Shown here one piece after another: positions 1 through 6,303 of a stretch of 6,323 nt of DNA. Within the stretch, counting starts at the first letter, position 1. Every line of letters starts with the position of its first letter. The notes beneath the pieces are model-generated. The model ran no database searches, was not told where the DNA came from, and worked only from the letters and a program-made list of their open reading frames with translations. The translations under genes and the position numbers were made by a program. The DNA comes from Candidatus Saccharicenans sp. (GTDB taxonomy: Bacteria > Acidobacteriota > Aminicenantia > Aminicenantales > Saccharicenantaceae): contig JANLGB010000129.1 in assembly GCA_024653405.1 (NCBI GenBank), forward strand, positions 1 through 6,323. Reading direction: 5' to 3'.

Positions 1-1
1 C

Positions 2-424
2 CCCACTCTTTACCGGGCGGGACTGGCTCTACAGACAGTTACCGGCTGGCCACGTTGGAGGATTACTTTGGTTGCGGGTCTGGTTACTTCTGTATTATCC
101 TGTTTTCCGCTCTTTTTCATGAAGCTTCTGGATTACGTGGCTATTTATGGCCTGGTGCTGATGCCCATCGGGGCGGTGGTTTTGGCTGAGCACTGGATAT
201 TTCCCAGACTCAGAATTCCCCGTTACCAGGCAGAAACCAAGAAGAAGGTGTTTAACTGGAAGGTCCTGCTGGTTTGGGCGGCCAGCTTAATTTTTGCTTT
301 TCTATTGCCCATCCATCTTTATTTTCGCTGGCTGCCCGGTTATTTGTTTGCCCTGGCTCTTTATGTCGTCTTGAACCTCGGAACCAGAACATCTGCAGCT
401 GAGACCCTTCCTGCTCAGGATTAA
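2..424 (+). CDS. NCS1-family nucleobase/cation symporter, C-terminal part (5' end outside window)
   Basis: The frame is open from base 2 to the TAA at 422-424 and gives 140 residues; the gene starts upstream of the window. An in-frame TTG at 68 could be mistaken for a start, but the 22 codons before it read as good protein (LYRAGLALQTVTGWPRWR), so it is internal. The visible part has about four hydrophobic helices, near residues 23-41, 44-64, 88-106 and 108-126. The AGLALQ loop, the helix with MPIGAVVLAEH, and the ending WLPGYLFALALYVVL resemble the last four helices of the cytosine/purine/allantoin permease family (NCS1, LeuT fold, usually 450-500 residues). By family knowledge it would import a nucleobase or related compound with Na+ or H+ across the inner membrane. 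The substrate-binding helices are off the window, so the substrate is unknown. I see no hairpin terminator after the stop. The next gene starts 240 bases downstream on the same strand. Confidence 0.72.
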   Translation, partial: PTLYRAGLALQTVTGWPRWRITLVAGLVTSVLSCFPLFFMKLLDYVAIYGLVLMPIGAVVLAEHWIFPRLRIPRYQAETKKKVFNWKVLLVWAASLIFAFLLPIHLYFRWLPGYLFALALYVVLNLGTRTSAAETLPAQD

Positions 425-611
425 AATAAAACGAAAGGGAGTAAGCTTGAACTGGGCTGGAATAAAAATAAAAAGAAACGAGCGTCAGATGGTCAGCTTT
501 TTCTCGGTAGAAAAGAGAAATTCAGAGCTTGTTAAAGCAGAGACATTCTGGCCAGCAAGGTTAAATATATTTTCATGCTTAAAAATTTTTTTGGGGAGGA
601 AGGTCGGTTCT

Positions 612-635
612 AAAATTTAAAGGAAAAATTTAAAG
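612..635. repeat. 11-bp direct repeat, two copies
   Basis: AAAATTTAAAG occurs at 612-622 and again at 625-635, a 13-base period, just upstream of the small membrane-protein gene. The AT-rich run could be simple sequence or part of a leader or upstream region. The surrounding gap (425-664) otherwise holds no convincing gene, promoter or terminator. Confidence 0.5.
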
Positions 636-664
636 AAATTGGGTGAATAAGAAAGGGAAAAAAG

Positions 665-844
665 ATGAAAAATAGGTGGTTAAAAATATCTTCGATTTTA
701 GCTCTGACGGTCTGCTTAGTGTTGGCCTGGCTAAACTTCAGCGGCCGGTTGTCAACTGCTTCTTTCAAGCTGTGGTTCTTGGTGTTTTCGCTGGTTTATT
801 TTGTGGCGGCCACTCTTTCGGTAGGCAAGAAATCTGGTGCTTAA
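665..844 (+). CDS. 59-residue protein with two predicted membrane helices, function unknown
   Basis: ATG at 665 follows a purine-rich AAAGGGA seven bases upstream. An in-frame TGA at 644-646 lies just before it, so the start is well defined; the stop is TAA at 842-844. The protein begins MKNRWLKISS, has one hydrophobic helix at about residues 8-24 (ILALTVCLVLAWL), a short polar turn (NFSGRLSTAS), a second helix at about 35-51 (LWFLVFSLVYFVAATL), and a short basic tail GKKSGA. The positive ends suggest a hairpin with both termini in the cytoplasm. I do not recognise a named family. It lies downstream of and co-oriented with the NCS1-type permease gene, 240 bases away, so an accessory role in transport is possible but is inference only. 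The 71 bases between its stop and the convergent DUF4838 gene (845-915) contain only weak AT-rich dyad symmetry, not a clear terminator. Confidence 0.6.
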   Translation: MKNRWLKISSILALTVCLVLAWLNFSGRLSTASFKLWFLVFSLVYFVAATLSVGKKSGA

Positions 845-915
845 AAAAGCTACGGAAAAATCAGCTAAAAATTTATTTATAGGAAGTGCCCTTATAAAAA
901 TAGGCCGTTGAAATC

Positions 916-1761
916 TTAGCGGACGACGATTTCGTCCACGAAAACCCAGGATTTTCCGCCAGCCGAAGGGTGCCAATCATACAGTTTTAGCGTGCCCAGC
1001 ACTTCGAATTTGACAAACCTGAATGCCTGACCGCTTACGGGAAAGCTCCAGATTTTGCTTGTTTCAGCCTGCCGCTGGTCGTCTTCGATTTTTTGTGAGC
1101 CAAGAGGTTCAAAATTTGTCCCGTCTTTTGAAACATAACATCTTATTTCCACTGGATGAAGTATCCAGCTGTGCGGTTCCCAGAGAGTGCTTATTTCGAT
1201 AACCGAAGGTTCTACTTGTTTTTCCAGGTCAAGCCGCAGTTCAAAATTTTGCCCTTCCCAGCCGAGCCAGTGGACCTTGTAATCGTTAGCTCCGCGCACT
1301 CCGTTCGTTAGCAGGGCCAGGTTGCCGCCGCTGTATTTGGTCGCCGGCGGGGGATTGGCCGTAACTTTTTTTCGGAAAGCCAGGTTGCCTTTGACTTGAG
1401 TTTCTAAAAACCTCTTGGTCAGCCGGTAATACTCTTCGCAGGTCAAACCCGACTCGTTGACTGGCGCTGCTTTTACTTTTTGAGCCGTATCGTAGAACTT
1501 TTCCAGCGATTCAAGAAGATTCTTCTTCGGGATAAATTCGCCGTTTGCCTCGTCATACCAGCCGCGAAGGCCAAACATATCAGCCTTGGCGATTTCCATC
1601 TCTGCGTACTGAAGAGCCATCCTGGCCGGGCGAACATGGAGCAGATAATCAGGCTGGGTAGCCACGGCTTCTTCCGCCCGGTCAAAATACTCGTTGTAAG
1701 CCCGGATGTTTTCGGCTGAAAGAAATGTATCCTGGTGGTTGTTTGGCGAATGGCTGGACAT
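916..1761 (-). CDS. C-terminal segment of split DUF4838 protein: helical linker plus discoidin/CBM32-like domain
   Basis: The 281-residue frame starts at an ATG (1759-1761) that directly follows, in the same frame, the TAA ending the upstream segment; its stop is TAA at 916-918. There is no Shine-Dalgarno sequence before the ATG and no signal peptide, so as a separate gene it would depend on re-initiation and the product would stay in the cytoplasm. Residues 14-135 are helical (FLSAENIRAYNEYFDRAEEAV, then RPARMALQYAEMEIAKAD), as in the segment following the barrel in DUF4838 proteins. Residues about 145-281 form a beta-rich discoidin-like module, with cues LTNGVRGANDYKVHWLGW, HPVEIRCYVSKDGTNFEPLG and FVKFEV; such modules usually bind glycans. 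The two segments together make about 756 codons, close to the length I associate with full DUF4838 proteins. The reading frame stays open for 281 codons with no frameshift, so the break is probably recent, erroneous or bypassed. Confidence 0.7.
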   Translation of the reverse strand: MSSHSPNNHQDTFLSAENIRAYNEYFDRAEEAVATQPDYLLHVRPARMALQYAEMEIAKADMFGLRGWYDEANGEFIPKKNLLESLEKFYDTAQKVKAAPVNESGLTCEEYYRLTKRFLETQVKGNLAFRKKVTANPPPATKYSGGNLALLTNGVRGANDYKVHWLGWEGQNFELRLDLEKQVEPSVIEISTLWEPHSWILHPVEIRCYVSKDGTNFEPLGSQKIEDDQRQAETSKIWSFPVSGQAFRFVKFEVLGTLKLYDWHPSAGGKSWVFVDEIVVR

Positions 1762-1764
1762 TTA
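1759..1764 (-). other. In-frame TAA/ATG junction splitting the DUF4838 gene
   Basis: Read on the minus strand, the codons are GGC GAA TGG CCG TAA ATG TCC. The stop and the following ATG are contiguous and in phase, so a single codon separates the two segments. The minus-strand bases before the ATG contain no Shine-Dalgarno-like sequence. The permease, the small membrane-protein gene and the C-terminal segment itself also end in TAA, so TAA is an ordinary stop here and genome-wide reassignment is not supported. Confidence 0.9.
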
Positions 1765-3186
1765 CGGCCATTCGCCAGTTTTAAGGATTTCAGATTGCAG
1801 GTGGTAGAGGTACCGCCTTATCCAGGGAGCAGCTGGCCCATAATAACCATCGGTAAATTCTTTAATCAGGCTGTGGAGGTCAGCTTCCGGGTTCCACAGC
1901 AACTTGGCCAGCAGGTAATTTTTCAACTCGGAGAATTCATGCCCGGTTCCGGTGTTTGATTGCTGGAAGTGCTGGCGCACACCGTATTTAACAAAGAGTT
2001 GGAGATTAGGTTTCAGAGTATGCAGGTTAGGGAACGGGCTAATGCTATGAGCAAAATCCACGGTGTAATCCCACAGATAGATATTTTTCGTCAGCCGCGA
2101 CCAATCTTCCAGGTCTTTGAGGAAAGACGCGCTGGTCGGGTCTTCAGCTATTGGCTTGCTTCGGTTTAGCTCGATGGTGCAGAGCATGATTTGCACGTTA
2201 GCCGCGGGTTTGGTGATTTTGGGCGCCGAGCGGCTAAACTGATAAGCCAAGGTGGAAATGATTTTATCCGGAAAGTGGGCAGCCACGGCGTTGACCAGTC
2301 TGAGAATCGGCCCGGCCGGGCTGCCCTCTTCTTCGATTATCTTTTGGCATCTTTCACACTGGCAGTAGGAAAAATTGTCATTCTGGCTGACTGACCACAC
2401 CTTCTTCTCGGGCTGAGCCTTCATTTCCTCCTCTAACTTCTGGATGATGAGCTTTTGAACCTCAGGGTTGGAAGGGCAGAGCTGGTCAATGACCCTTTTA
2501 CCGTTGAGCCAGGCAAAATATTCAGGATGGTCTTTAAAATATTCCTGCCACGGGACCAATTTCTGAAAGGTGTGAACATAATAACCACGGGCGAACATAT
2601 CATCAATGACGTTTAACCGTTGAAAATCGCGGTAATCTGGGTCCTGAGAAAACTGGCCGTGGACGTTGCGGTAGGTGTTGGGGGAGTGGCCGTAAAGGTT
2701 TAGGGCTGGCAATTTCAGGGTAGCGGCGCGAGGGATGACCACATAGTCCGGGCTGTAATATCTGACTCCAAAATATCGTTCGAGGAGTTCAGCTACCCCG
2801 TAAACGCAGCCTTTGCCCGGCCCGCCCAGGATGTACAGCCGGTGAGCTTGGGTGTAGACGCGGAAATCATCTGCTTCTTTAAGCGCAGCGGATTTTTTAA
2901 TGATCACCAAATTTTTGCCTTCTGGTTTATCTGTGGCCACAATCGGTAGAGTACAGTTGGCGATTTTCAACAGATGTTTATTCAGGAATTCTGCTGCCCG
3001 ATTTTCTTCTAAGGAGGGATTAGAAGGCAGAACTATTTGGTAAGAACTTCGGCTTTTCTTTACCAGGGTGATTTGAGCTTTGACTTTTAGCGCAGAGAAG
3101 GGGAGCAGGAGAAAAACAGCCAGAATGACAAACAGCCCTAACTGTTTTTTAATCAAAGAGTTTTCTTCATTCAAACCTTTAAGCAT
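1762..3186 (-). CDS. DUF4838 (GH163-related) exported glycoside-hydrolase-like protein, N-terminal segment ended by an in-frame TAA
   Basis: The 474-residue product starts at ATG 3184-3186, nine bases after an AAGGA Shine-Dalgarno (3196-3200). Residues 1-37 look like a signal peptide with a long polar n-region, a hydrophobic core (LGLFVILAVFLLLPFSAL) and likely cleavage after KVKA, so the protein is exported. Residues about 40-150 match an alpha-glucuronidase-type N-domain (ENRAAEFLNKHL, then GKGCVYGVAELLERYFGVRYYSPD). Residues about 165-465 are the DUF4838 barrel, with the typical VSQNDN at 266-271, the cysteine motif CQCERC at 275-280, EEGSPAGPILRLVN, and LKNYLLAKLLWNP near 421-433. My recollection is that CAZy places DUF4838 proteins in GH163, whose characterised Bacteroides members are endo-beta-N-acetylglucosaminidases acting on complex N-glycans; that activity is not shown here and I cannot assign catalytic residues. 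The segment stops at GEWP, where family members normally continue into helices and a discoidin-like domain. Those lie immediately downstream in the same frame. It follows the GH78 gene by 131 bases on the same strand. Confidence 0.82.
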   Translation of the reverse strand: MLKGLNEENSLIKKQLGLFVILAVFLLLPFSALKVKAQITLVKKSRSSYQIVLPSNPSLEENRAAEFLNKHLLKIANCTLPIVATDKPEGKNLVIIKKSAALKEADDFRVYTQAHRLYILGGPGKGCVYGVAELLERYFGVRYYSPDYVVIPRAATLKLPALNLYGHSPNTYRNVHGQFSQDPDYRDFQRLNVIDDMFARGYYVHTFQKLVPWQEYFKDHPEYFAWLNGKRVIDQLCPSNPEVQKLIIQKLEEEMKAQPEKKVWSVSQNDNFSYCQCERCQKIIEEEGSPAGPILRLVNAVAAHFPDKIISTLAYQFSRSAPKITKPAANVQIMLCTIELNRSKPIAEDPTSASFLKDLEDWSRLTKNIYLWDYTVDFAHSISPFPNLHTLKPNLQLFVKYGVRQHFQQSNTGTGHEFSELKNYLLAKLLWNPEADLHSLIKEFTDGYYGPAAPWIRRYLYHLQSEILKTGEWP

Positions 3187-3215
3187 TCGCTTTTTTCCTT
3201 ATCAATTCCATATAG

Positions 3216-3244
3216 ATTAAATATATAAAAAAATCTCATTTCAA
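3216..3244 (-). promoter_or_regulatory. Sigma-70-like promoter for the DUF4838 gene
   Basis: On the minus strand, TTGAAA (3239-3244) is followed after exactly 17 bases by TTTAAT (3216-3221). Transcription would begin near 3209, giving a leader of about 22 bases that carries the AAGGA ribosome site at 3196-3200. The whole 131-bp gap is very AT-rich, so chance matches are easy. I see no strong hairpin-plus-T terminator after the GH78 stop, so read-through from GH78 is also possible. Confidence 0.45.
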
Positions 3245-3317
3245 AAATCATTTCACCAGTTTCATAAAAATTTTAAGGTTACTTTATAACTTATCCTGTT
3301 AAAATCTTTTTTCTGTC

Positions 3318-6074
3318 TCATTCTCCTTCGAGCAGGAAATGATAGCTTCCAGAGCCAACTTTGATGACGAAATTTCCGCCTTTAAGCTCAACGCCCTCAA
3401 CGCCAGAGATTTTGTTTTTAATTTCGTTTTCTGCCCAGAGGAGGGTCTGGCCTTCATATAGCCTCAAGTCTCTGAGCTTAAAGACCGGGAGATAGATTTC
3501 CGCTTGACTGCCAACCGGTATGTCCACGCTAAGCTTTATTTTCCGGTCTCCTTTTTCCCAGGAGCAACTGACCTGGCCGTTTATGGTGTAAATAGAGCCA
3601 GAAGCATGAGTCAGGTCCCTGACCATCTGCGGCCGGATGATTAATTTTTTAAAAGCGGTCGAATCCGGAGCCAGATTAATTCCAGCCAGCGCTCGGTAGA
3701 ACCAGGCTCCGACGCTGCCGAACATCGGGTGGTTGTGAGAATTCATCGACGGCCCCTCGCGCTTCTGCCAGAGTTCCCAGAGGGTAGTGGCTCCATTTTT
3801 AATCATGTAACCGTAACTCGGAAAATCAGTTTTAGTCATGATGTCGTAAGCCAGGTCGGAATTCCCGAACATGGTCAGGACATCGAGTATGTATTTGGTG
3901 CCGATGATGCCAGTCGTCAGGTGAGAGTCGTGCTTGTACACCAGGTCATTGAACAGGTTGCCCCACACGCCGCCGCGGGCGTTGTCAGGGACAAGCCCGA
4001 TAAAAAGCGGCAAAGTGTTGGCTGTCTGGCTGCCGCCAGCGTAATTGCGGGTGGCCGGGTCAAGAAACTCCCGGTTAAAGGCCTCTTTGATTTGGGCGGC
4101 TAACTTGAGGTAGAAGTCAGCTTCTGCCTGTTTCCCCAGAATTCGGGCTGCCTCGGCCAATATTTTTACATCATAATAATAATAAAAAGCCGAAACCAAA
4201 CTTCCGGGGCATTTATCAATAGCTACCCAGTCGCCGTAATGGCTGAACTTAACCAGCCCATTTTCTGCCTTGCGCCGCAAAAACTCGACGTATTTTTTGA
4301 GAGAATCGTAGTGTTCTTCAAGAATTCTTTTATCCCCGTAATACTGGTACATATACCAGGCAATTAGCGGGTAGGCTGTACCCCAGGCTGGGTCAGCCGG
4401 GCGCGAGCCCCAGATGTGGGGAACAGTATCAGTTATCGAGCCGTCCTCACCCTGCACATCTCTGATATCGCGCAGAAAATTAGTGTAAAAAGCAGCCATA
4501 TCATAGTTCATGATCGCTTCTTCCGCAGTTACCTGGGCATCACCCATCCAGCCCATCCGTTCATCGCGCTGGTCGCAGTCAGTTGGGATGCTGTGCAGGT
4601 TGGTTTTCTGCCCCCACAAGATAATACGCTGGATATCGTTTAAAATTTGCTTCGAGCAAGAAAAATTGCCGACCGGAGAAACAGCTGTGTGCACTACTCG
4701 CCCGCGGACGGAATCTATTTTCGGCGTGCCAGGAAAGCCAGTCACTTCAATGTAGCGAAAGCCATGGTAGGTGAACCTTGGTTCCCAGACCTCTTCGCCT
4801 TCGCCCTTGAGGAGGTAATGGTCTTCGGCTCGAGCTGAACGCAGGTTTTCCTGGTTGATCATCCCGTTTTCATAGAGAAGCTCAGCGAAGCGCAAGCGAA
4901 CATCGGTGCCGCGTGGACCGCGAACTCGAAGTTGAGCCCAACCGCAGATATTCTGCCCCAAGTCAAAGACATAAACTCCGGGAGCCGGGTTGGTCATGGT
5001 CAGCGGCACAATGGTGTCGACCACTTTTATAGCCGGCATCAGCTGGGCAGAAAGTGCTCCGCCCGGACCCTGGACTTTTTGGGCGGGCTTCCAATTTTTT
5101 TCTTCAAAACCAGGTCTGTCCCAGCCAGGCTGTTCCAGCCGGGCATCGTATTTTTCTCCATGGTAGAGGCTATCTTCGATTATCGGACCCCGGGCTGTTT
5201 TCCAGCTGGTATCAGAATAGACCTCCATCAATATTCCTGCCTGGCCCTCTATGTACATCTGGAACAGGAAAGCTCTGTTTTTATACCAGCCCTCCCCCAG
5301 CATCACCCCGATCGCATTCCGCCCTTTTTTTAGCAGGGGGGTGACGTCATAAGTGGCATAAAGAACCCGTTTGGGATAGGTGGTCCAGCCCGGGTCGAGC
5401 ACCTGGTCGCCGACCTTCTGCCCGTTGACCCGCAGTTCATAGTAACCCAGGCCGGCCACGAAAGCCCGGGCTCGAGACGGGGCCTCCGGCAGGTTGAATT
5501 CTTTTCGCAGGAGGTTTTCCCCGCCTATCCATTCGCCCTTCCAATCCGAGGCCGAGAAAAGACCAGTCTCAAAGCTGGCCACCTCGCTCCAGGGACTCTC
5601 TTGTCCCTGTGCGTCCCAGATCCGCACCTTCCAGTAATAGGTTCTGTTGCTCTGCAGTGGCCGGCCGTCGTAGATGATCTGGATGGAAGAGTCGGTATTG
5701 ACCTTGCCCGAATCCCAGAGGTCAGCTTTATCGGTTTCAGGCGAGGATGAAACTATCAGCTGGAAAGCCACCTGGGCCTGGCCGCGCTCCGGGTGGGAAT
5801 TCTTCCAGAAAAATCGTGGTTGCCTGACATCCACTCCCAGGGGGTTAACCAGATACTCAACCCGCAGGTCGGTGGGGGCTGAGGGGAGGGTGGCCTTCGG
5901 GGAGTTGTCCGGGAGCCTGGCCGCCATCACGGTCGCTGGCTGTCCCGCTGTCACCAGCAGGGCCGCAAGCATCAGCAGAACTGAAAGGGCGGATTGACCC
6001 GGCCGCCGCCTTATCATTTTTTCAGGGGAAATCCTGACCGATTTTTTTAACGGGGGGATCGGAGTTAGATTCAT
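3318..6074 (-). CDS. Exported alpha-L-rhamnosidase, glycoside hydrolase family 78
   Basis: This complete 918-residue protein (stop TGA) should remove terminal alpha-L-rhamnose from glycans or glycosides outside the cytoplasm. Residues 1-52 form a long signal peptide with basic stretch MIRRRPGQ, hydrophobic core LSVLLMLAALLVTAG and likely cleavage near TVMAA; there is no lipobox cysteine. In order come an Ig/FN3-like domain (about 66-171, PTDLRVEYLVNP to SFETG), the Bac_rhamnosid_N beta-domain (about 188-350, including ELRVNGQKVGD and LDPGWTTYPKR), a second beta-sandwich (about 355-462, FDLGQNICGWAQLRV), the (alpha/alpha)6 catalytic barrel (about 467-800) and a C-terminal beta-sandwich (about 802-915). 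The catalytic block TDCDQRDERMGWMGD lies at 498-512; E505 matches the family's general acid. E767 in TTLWELW matches the general base, and the block NSHNHPMFGSVGAWFYRALAGI ends near 799. The block reads DCDQRDER where the common form is DCPQRDER, a minor variant. All key residues are present, so activity is expected. It is the first gene of a two-gene minus-strand set with the DUF4838 gene. Confidence 0.95.
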   Translation of the reverse strand: MNLTPIPPLKKSVRISPEKMIRRRPGQSALSVLLMLAALLVTAGQPATVMAARLPDNSPKATLPSAPTDLRVEYLVNPLGVDVRQPRFFWKNSHPERGQAQVAFQLIVSSSPETDKADLWDSGKVNTDSSIQIIYDGRPLQSNRTYYWKVRIWDAQGQESPWSEVASFETGLFSASDWKGEWIGGENLLRKEFNLPEAPSRARAFVAGLGYYELRVNGQKVGDQVLDPGWTTYPKRVLYATYDVTPLLKKGRNAIGVMLGEGWYKNRAFLFQMYIEGQAGILMEVYSDTSWKTARGPIIEDSLYHGEKYDARLEQPGWDRPGFEEKNWKPAQKVQGPGGALSAQLMPAIKVVDTIVPLTMTNPAPGVYVFDLGQNICGWAQLRVRGPRGTDVRLRFAELLYENGMINQENLRSARAEDHYLLKGEGEEVWEPRFTYHGFRYIEVTGFPGTPKIDSVRGRVVHTAVSPVGNFSCSKQILNDIQRIILWGQKTNLHSIPTDCDQRDERMGWMGDAQVTAEEAIMNYDMAAFYTNFLRDIRDVQGEDGSITDTVPHIWGSRPADPAWGTAYPLIAWYMYQYYGDKRILEEHYDSLKKYVEFLRRKAENGLVKFSHYGDWVAIDKCPGSLVSAFYYYYDVKILAEAARILGKQAEADFYLKLAAQIKEAFNREFLDPATRNYAGGSQTANTLPLFIGLVPDNARGGVWGNLFNDLVYKHDSHLTTGIIGTKYILDVLTMFGNSDLAYDIMTKTDFPSYGYMIKNGATTLWELWQKREGPSMNSHNHPMFGSVGAWFYRALAGINLAPDSTAFKKLIIRPQMVRDLTHASGSIYTINGQVSCSWEKGDRKIKLSVDIPVGSQAEIYLPVFKLRDLRLYEGQTLLWAENEIKNKISGVEGVELKGGNFVIKVGSGSYHFLLEGE

Positions 6075-6080
6075 GGTTTG

Positions 6081-6088
6081 ACCTCCTT
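6081..6088 (-). promoter_or_regulatory. Strong Shine-Dalgarno that fixes the GH78 start
   Basis: On the minus strand, the sequence AAGGAGGTCAAACC precedes ATG 6072-6074, with AAGGAGG ending seven bases before the start. An in-frame ATG at codon 20 would give a shorter, more standard signal peptide, but only CCCCTGAAAAA lies before it. The upstream ATG is therefore preferred. This also indicates that the host uses classic Shine-Dalgarno initiation. Confidence 0.8.
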
Positions 6089-6106
6089 GGTCCGAATGGC
6101 AAACTT

Positions 6107-6119
6107 ATTTTAATAAAAT
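6107..6119. repeat. AT-rich 13-base perfect palindrome upstream of GH78
   Basis: ATTTTAATAAAAT is a perfect inverted repeat with 6-base arms around a central A, located 33 bases upstream of the GH78 ATG. The position would suit an operator or the -10 part of a promoter (TAAAAT on the minus strand), but no good -35 lies 16-18 bases upstream of that hexamer. In such AT-rich sequence it may be chance. Confidence 0.35.
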
Positions 6120-6151
6120 CAGCGAGCATAAATAAACAGATTTCCACTGGG

Positions 6152-6254
6152 CCGGGCAGTCAGACCCGGGAGCAGACAAATTTCAGGTGATAACCTGGCC
6201 CAAGATTTCCTGGTAGTCCGGGAACGACTTGTTCTGGCGGGGGACAGGTGTCCC
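6152..6254. repeat. Cluster of three GC-rich inverted repeats, possible dispersed intergenic element
   Basis: The otherwise gene-free gap between GH78 and the tRNA (6075-6303) contains three short perfect dyads. They are CCGGG/CCCGG at 6152-6169 with an 8-base loop, CAGGT-GATA-ACCTG at 6184-6197, and GGGAC-AGGT-GTCCC at 6241-6254. A weaker GGAAC/GTTCT dyad (one G-T pair) sits between the last two, near 6221-6234. On the minus strand a stop-bounded frame reads NKSFPDYQEILGQVIT and ends at a stop at 6183-6185, but it has no start codon or ribosome site. GC-rich hairpin clusters like this in an intergenic gap are typical of REP- or MITE-like repeats. Copy number cannot be judged from one window. 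Confidence 0.45.
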
Positions 6255-6262
6255 GGCTCATC

Positions 6263-6291
6263 TTGACGGAATTGAGGGTTTTTTGTATTAT
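6263..6291 (+). promoter_or_regulatory. Sigma-70 promoter of the tRNA gene
   Basis: TTGACG at 6263-6268 is separated by exactly 17 bases from TATTAT at 6286-6291. Transcription would start around 6298, about six bases before the tRNA's first base, a short leader typical of tRNA genes. An overlapping TATGAT at 6289-6294 has a less good 20-base spacing. The -35 lies nine bases after the last inverted repeat of the intergenic cluster. Confidence 0.7.
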
Positions 6292-6303
6292 GATATGGCG
6301 CGT

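Noticed and set aside
676..882. 68-codon plus-strand frame overlapping the small membrane-protein gene
   Set aside because: The frame starting at 665 has the ribosome site, the upstream stop and a coherent two-helix product. The 676 frame has none of these and looks like an out-of-frame shadow.
845..915. Possible bidirectional terminator between the convergent genes (TTATAGG...CCTTATAA)
   Set aside because: The stem is short, AT-rich and needs a bulge, so it is too weak to call as an intrinsic terminator from sequence alone.
752..976. Minus-strand 74-codon frame MAPFGWRK...
   Set aside because: It overlaps the small membrane gene and the end of the DUF4838 C-terminal segment, is arginine-rich as out-of-frame reads often are, and has no ribosome site.
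1762..1764. Genome-wide TAA recoding as the explanation for the split gene
   Set aside because: The permease, the small membrane gene and the DUF4838 C-terminal segment all end in TAA at sensible positions, so TAA works as a normal stop here.
3271..3300. Terminator hairpin after GH78 (GTTA/TAAC in the AT-rich gap)
   Set aside because: Only a 4-base stem with a 5-base loop forms, and it has no GC content worth the name, so the termination signal is not supported.
3729..4103. Plus-strand 124-codon frame antisense to GH78
   Set aside because: It lies wholly inside the confidently coded catalytic region of GH78, and its composition has no recognisable domain. It is best read as an antisense shadow.
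4932..5333. Plus-strand 133-codon frame antisense to GH78
   Set aside because: It is fully contained in the GH78 gene on the other strand, lacks any domain cue, and competes with another overlapping frame in the same place.
6160..6261. Minus-strand 33-codon ORF beginning MSRDTCPPPEQ in the intergenic hairpin cluster
   Set aside because: There is no Shine-Dalgarno, the peptide is proline-rich and unlike any family, and it runs through the inverted repeats. The sequence is better treated as non-coding repeat.
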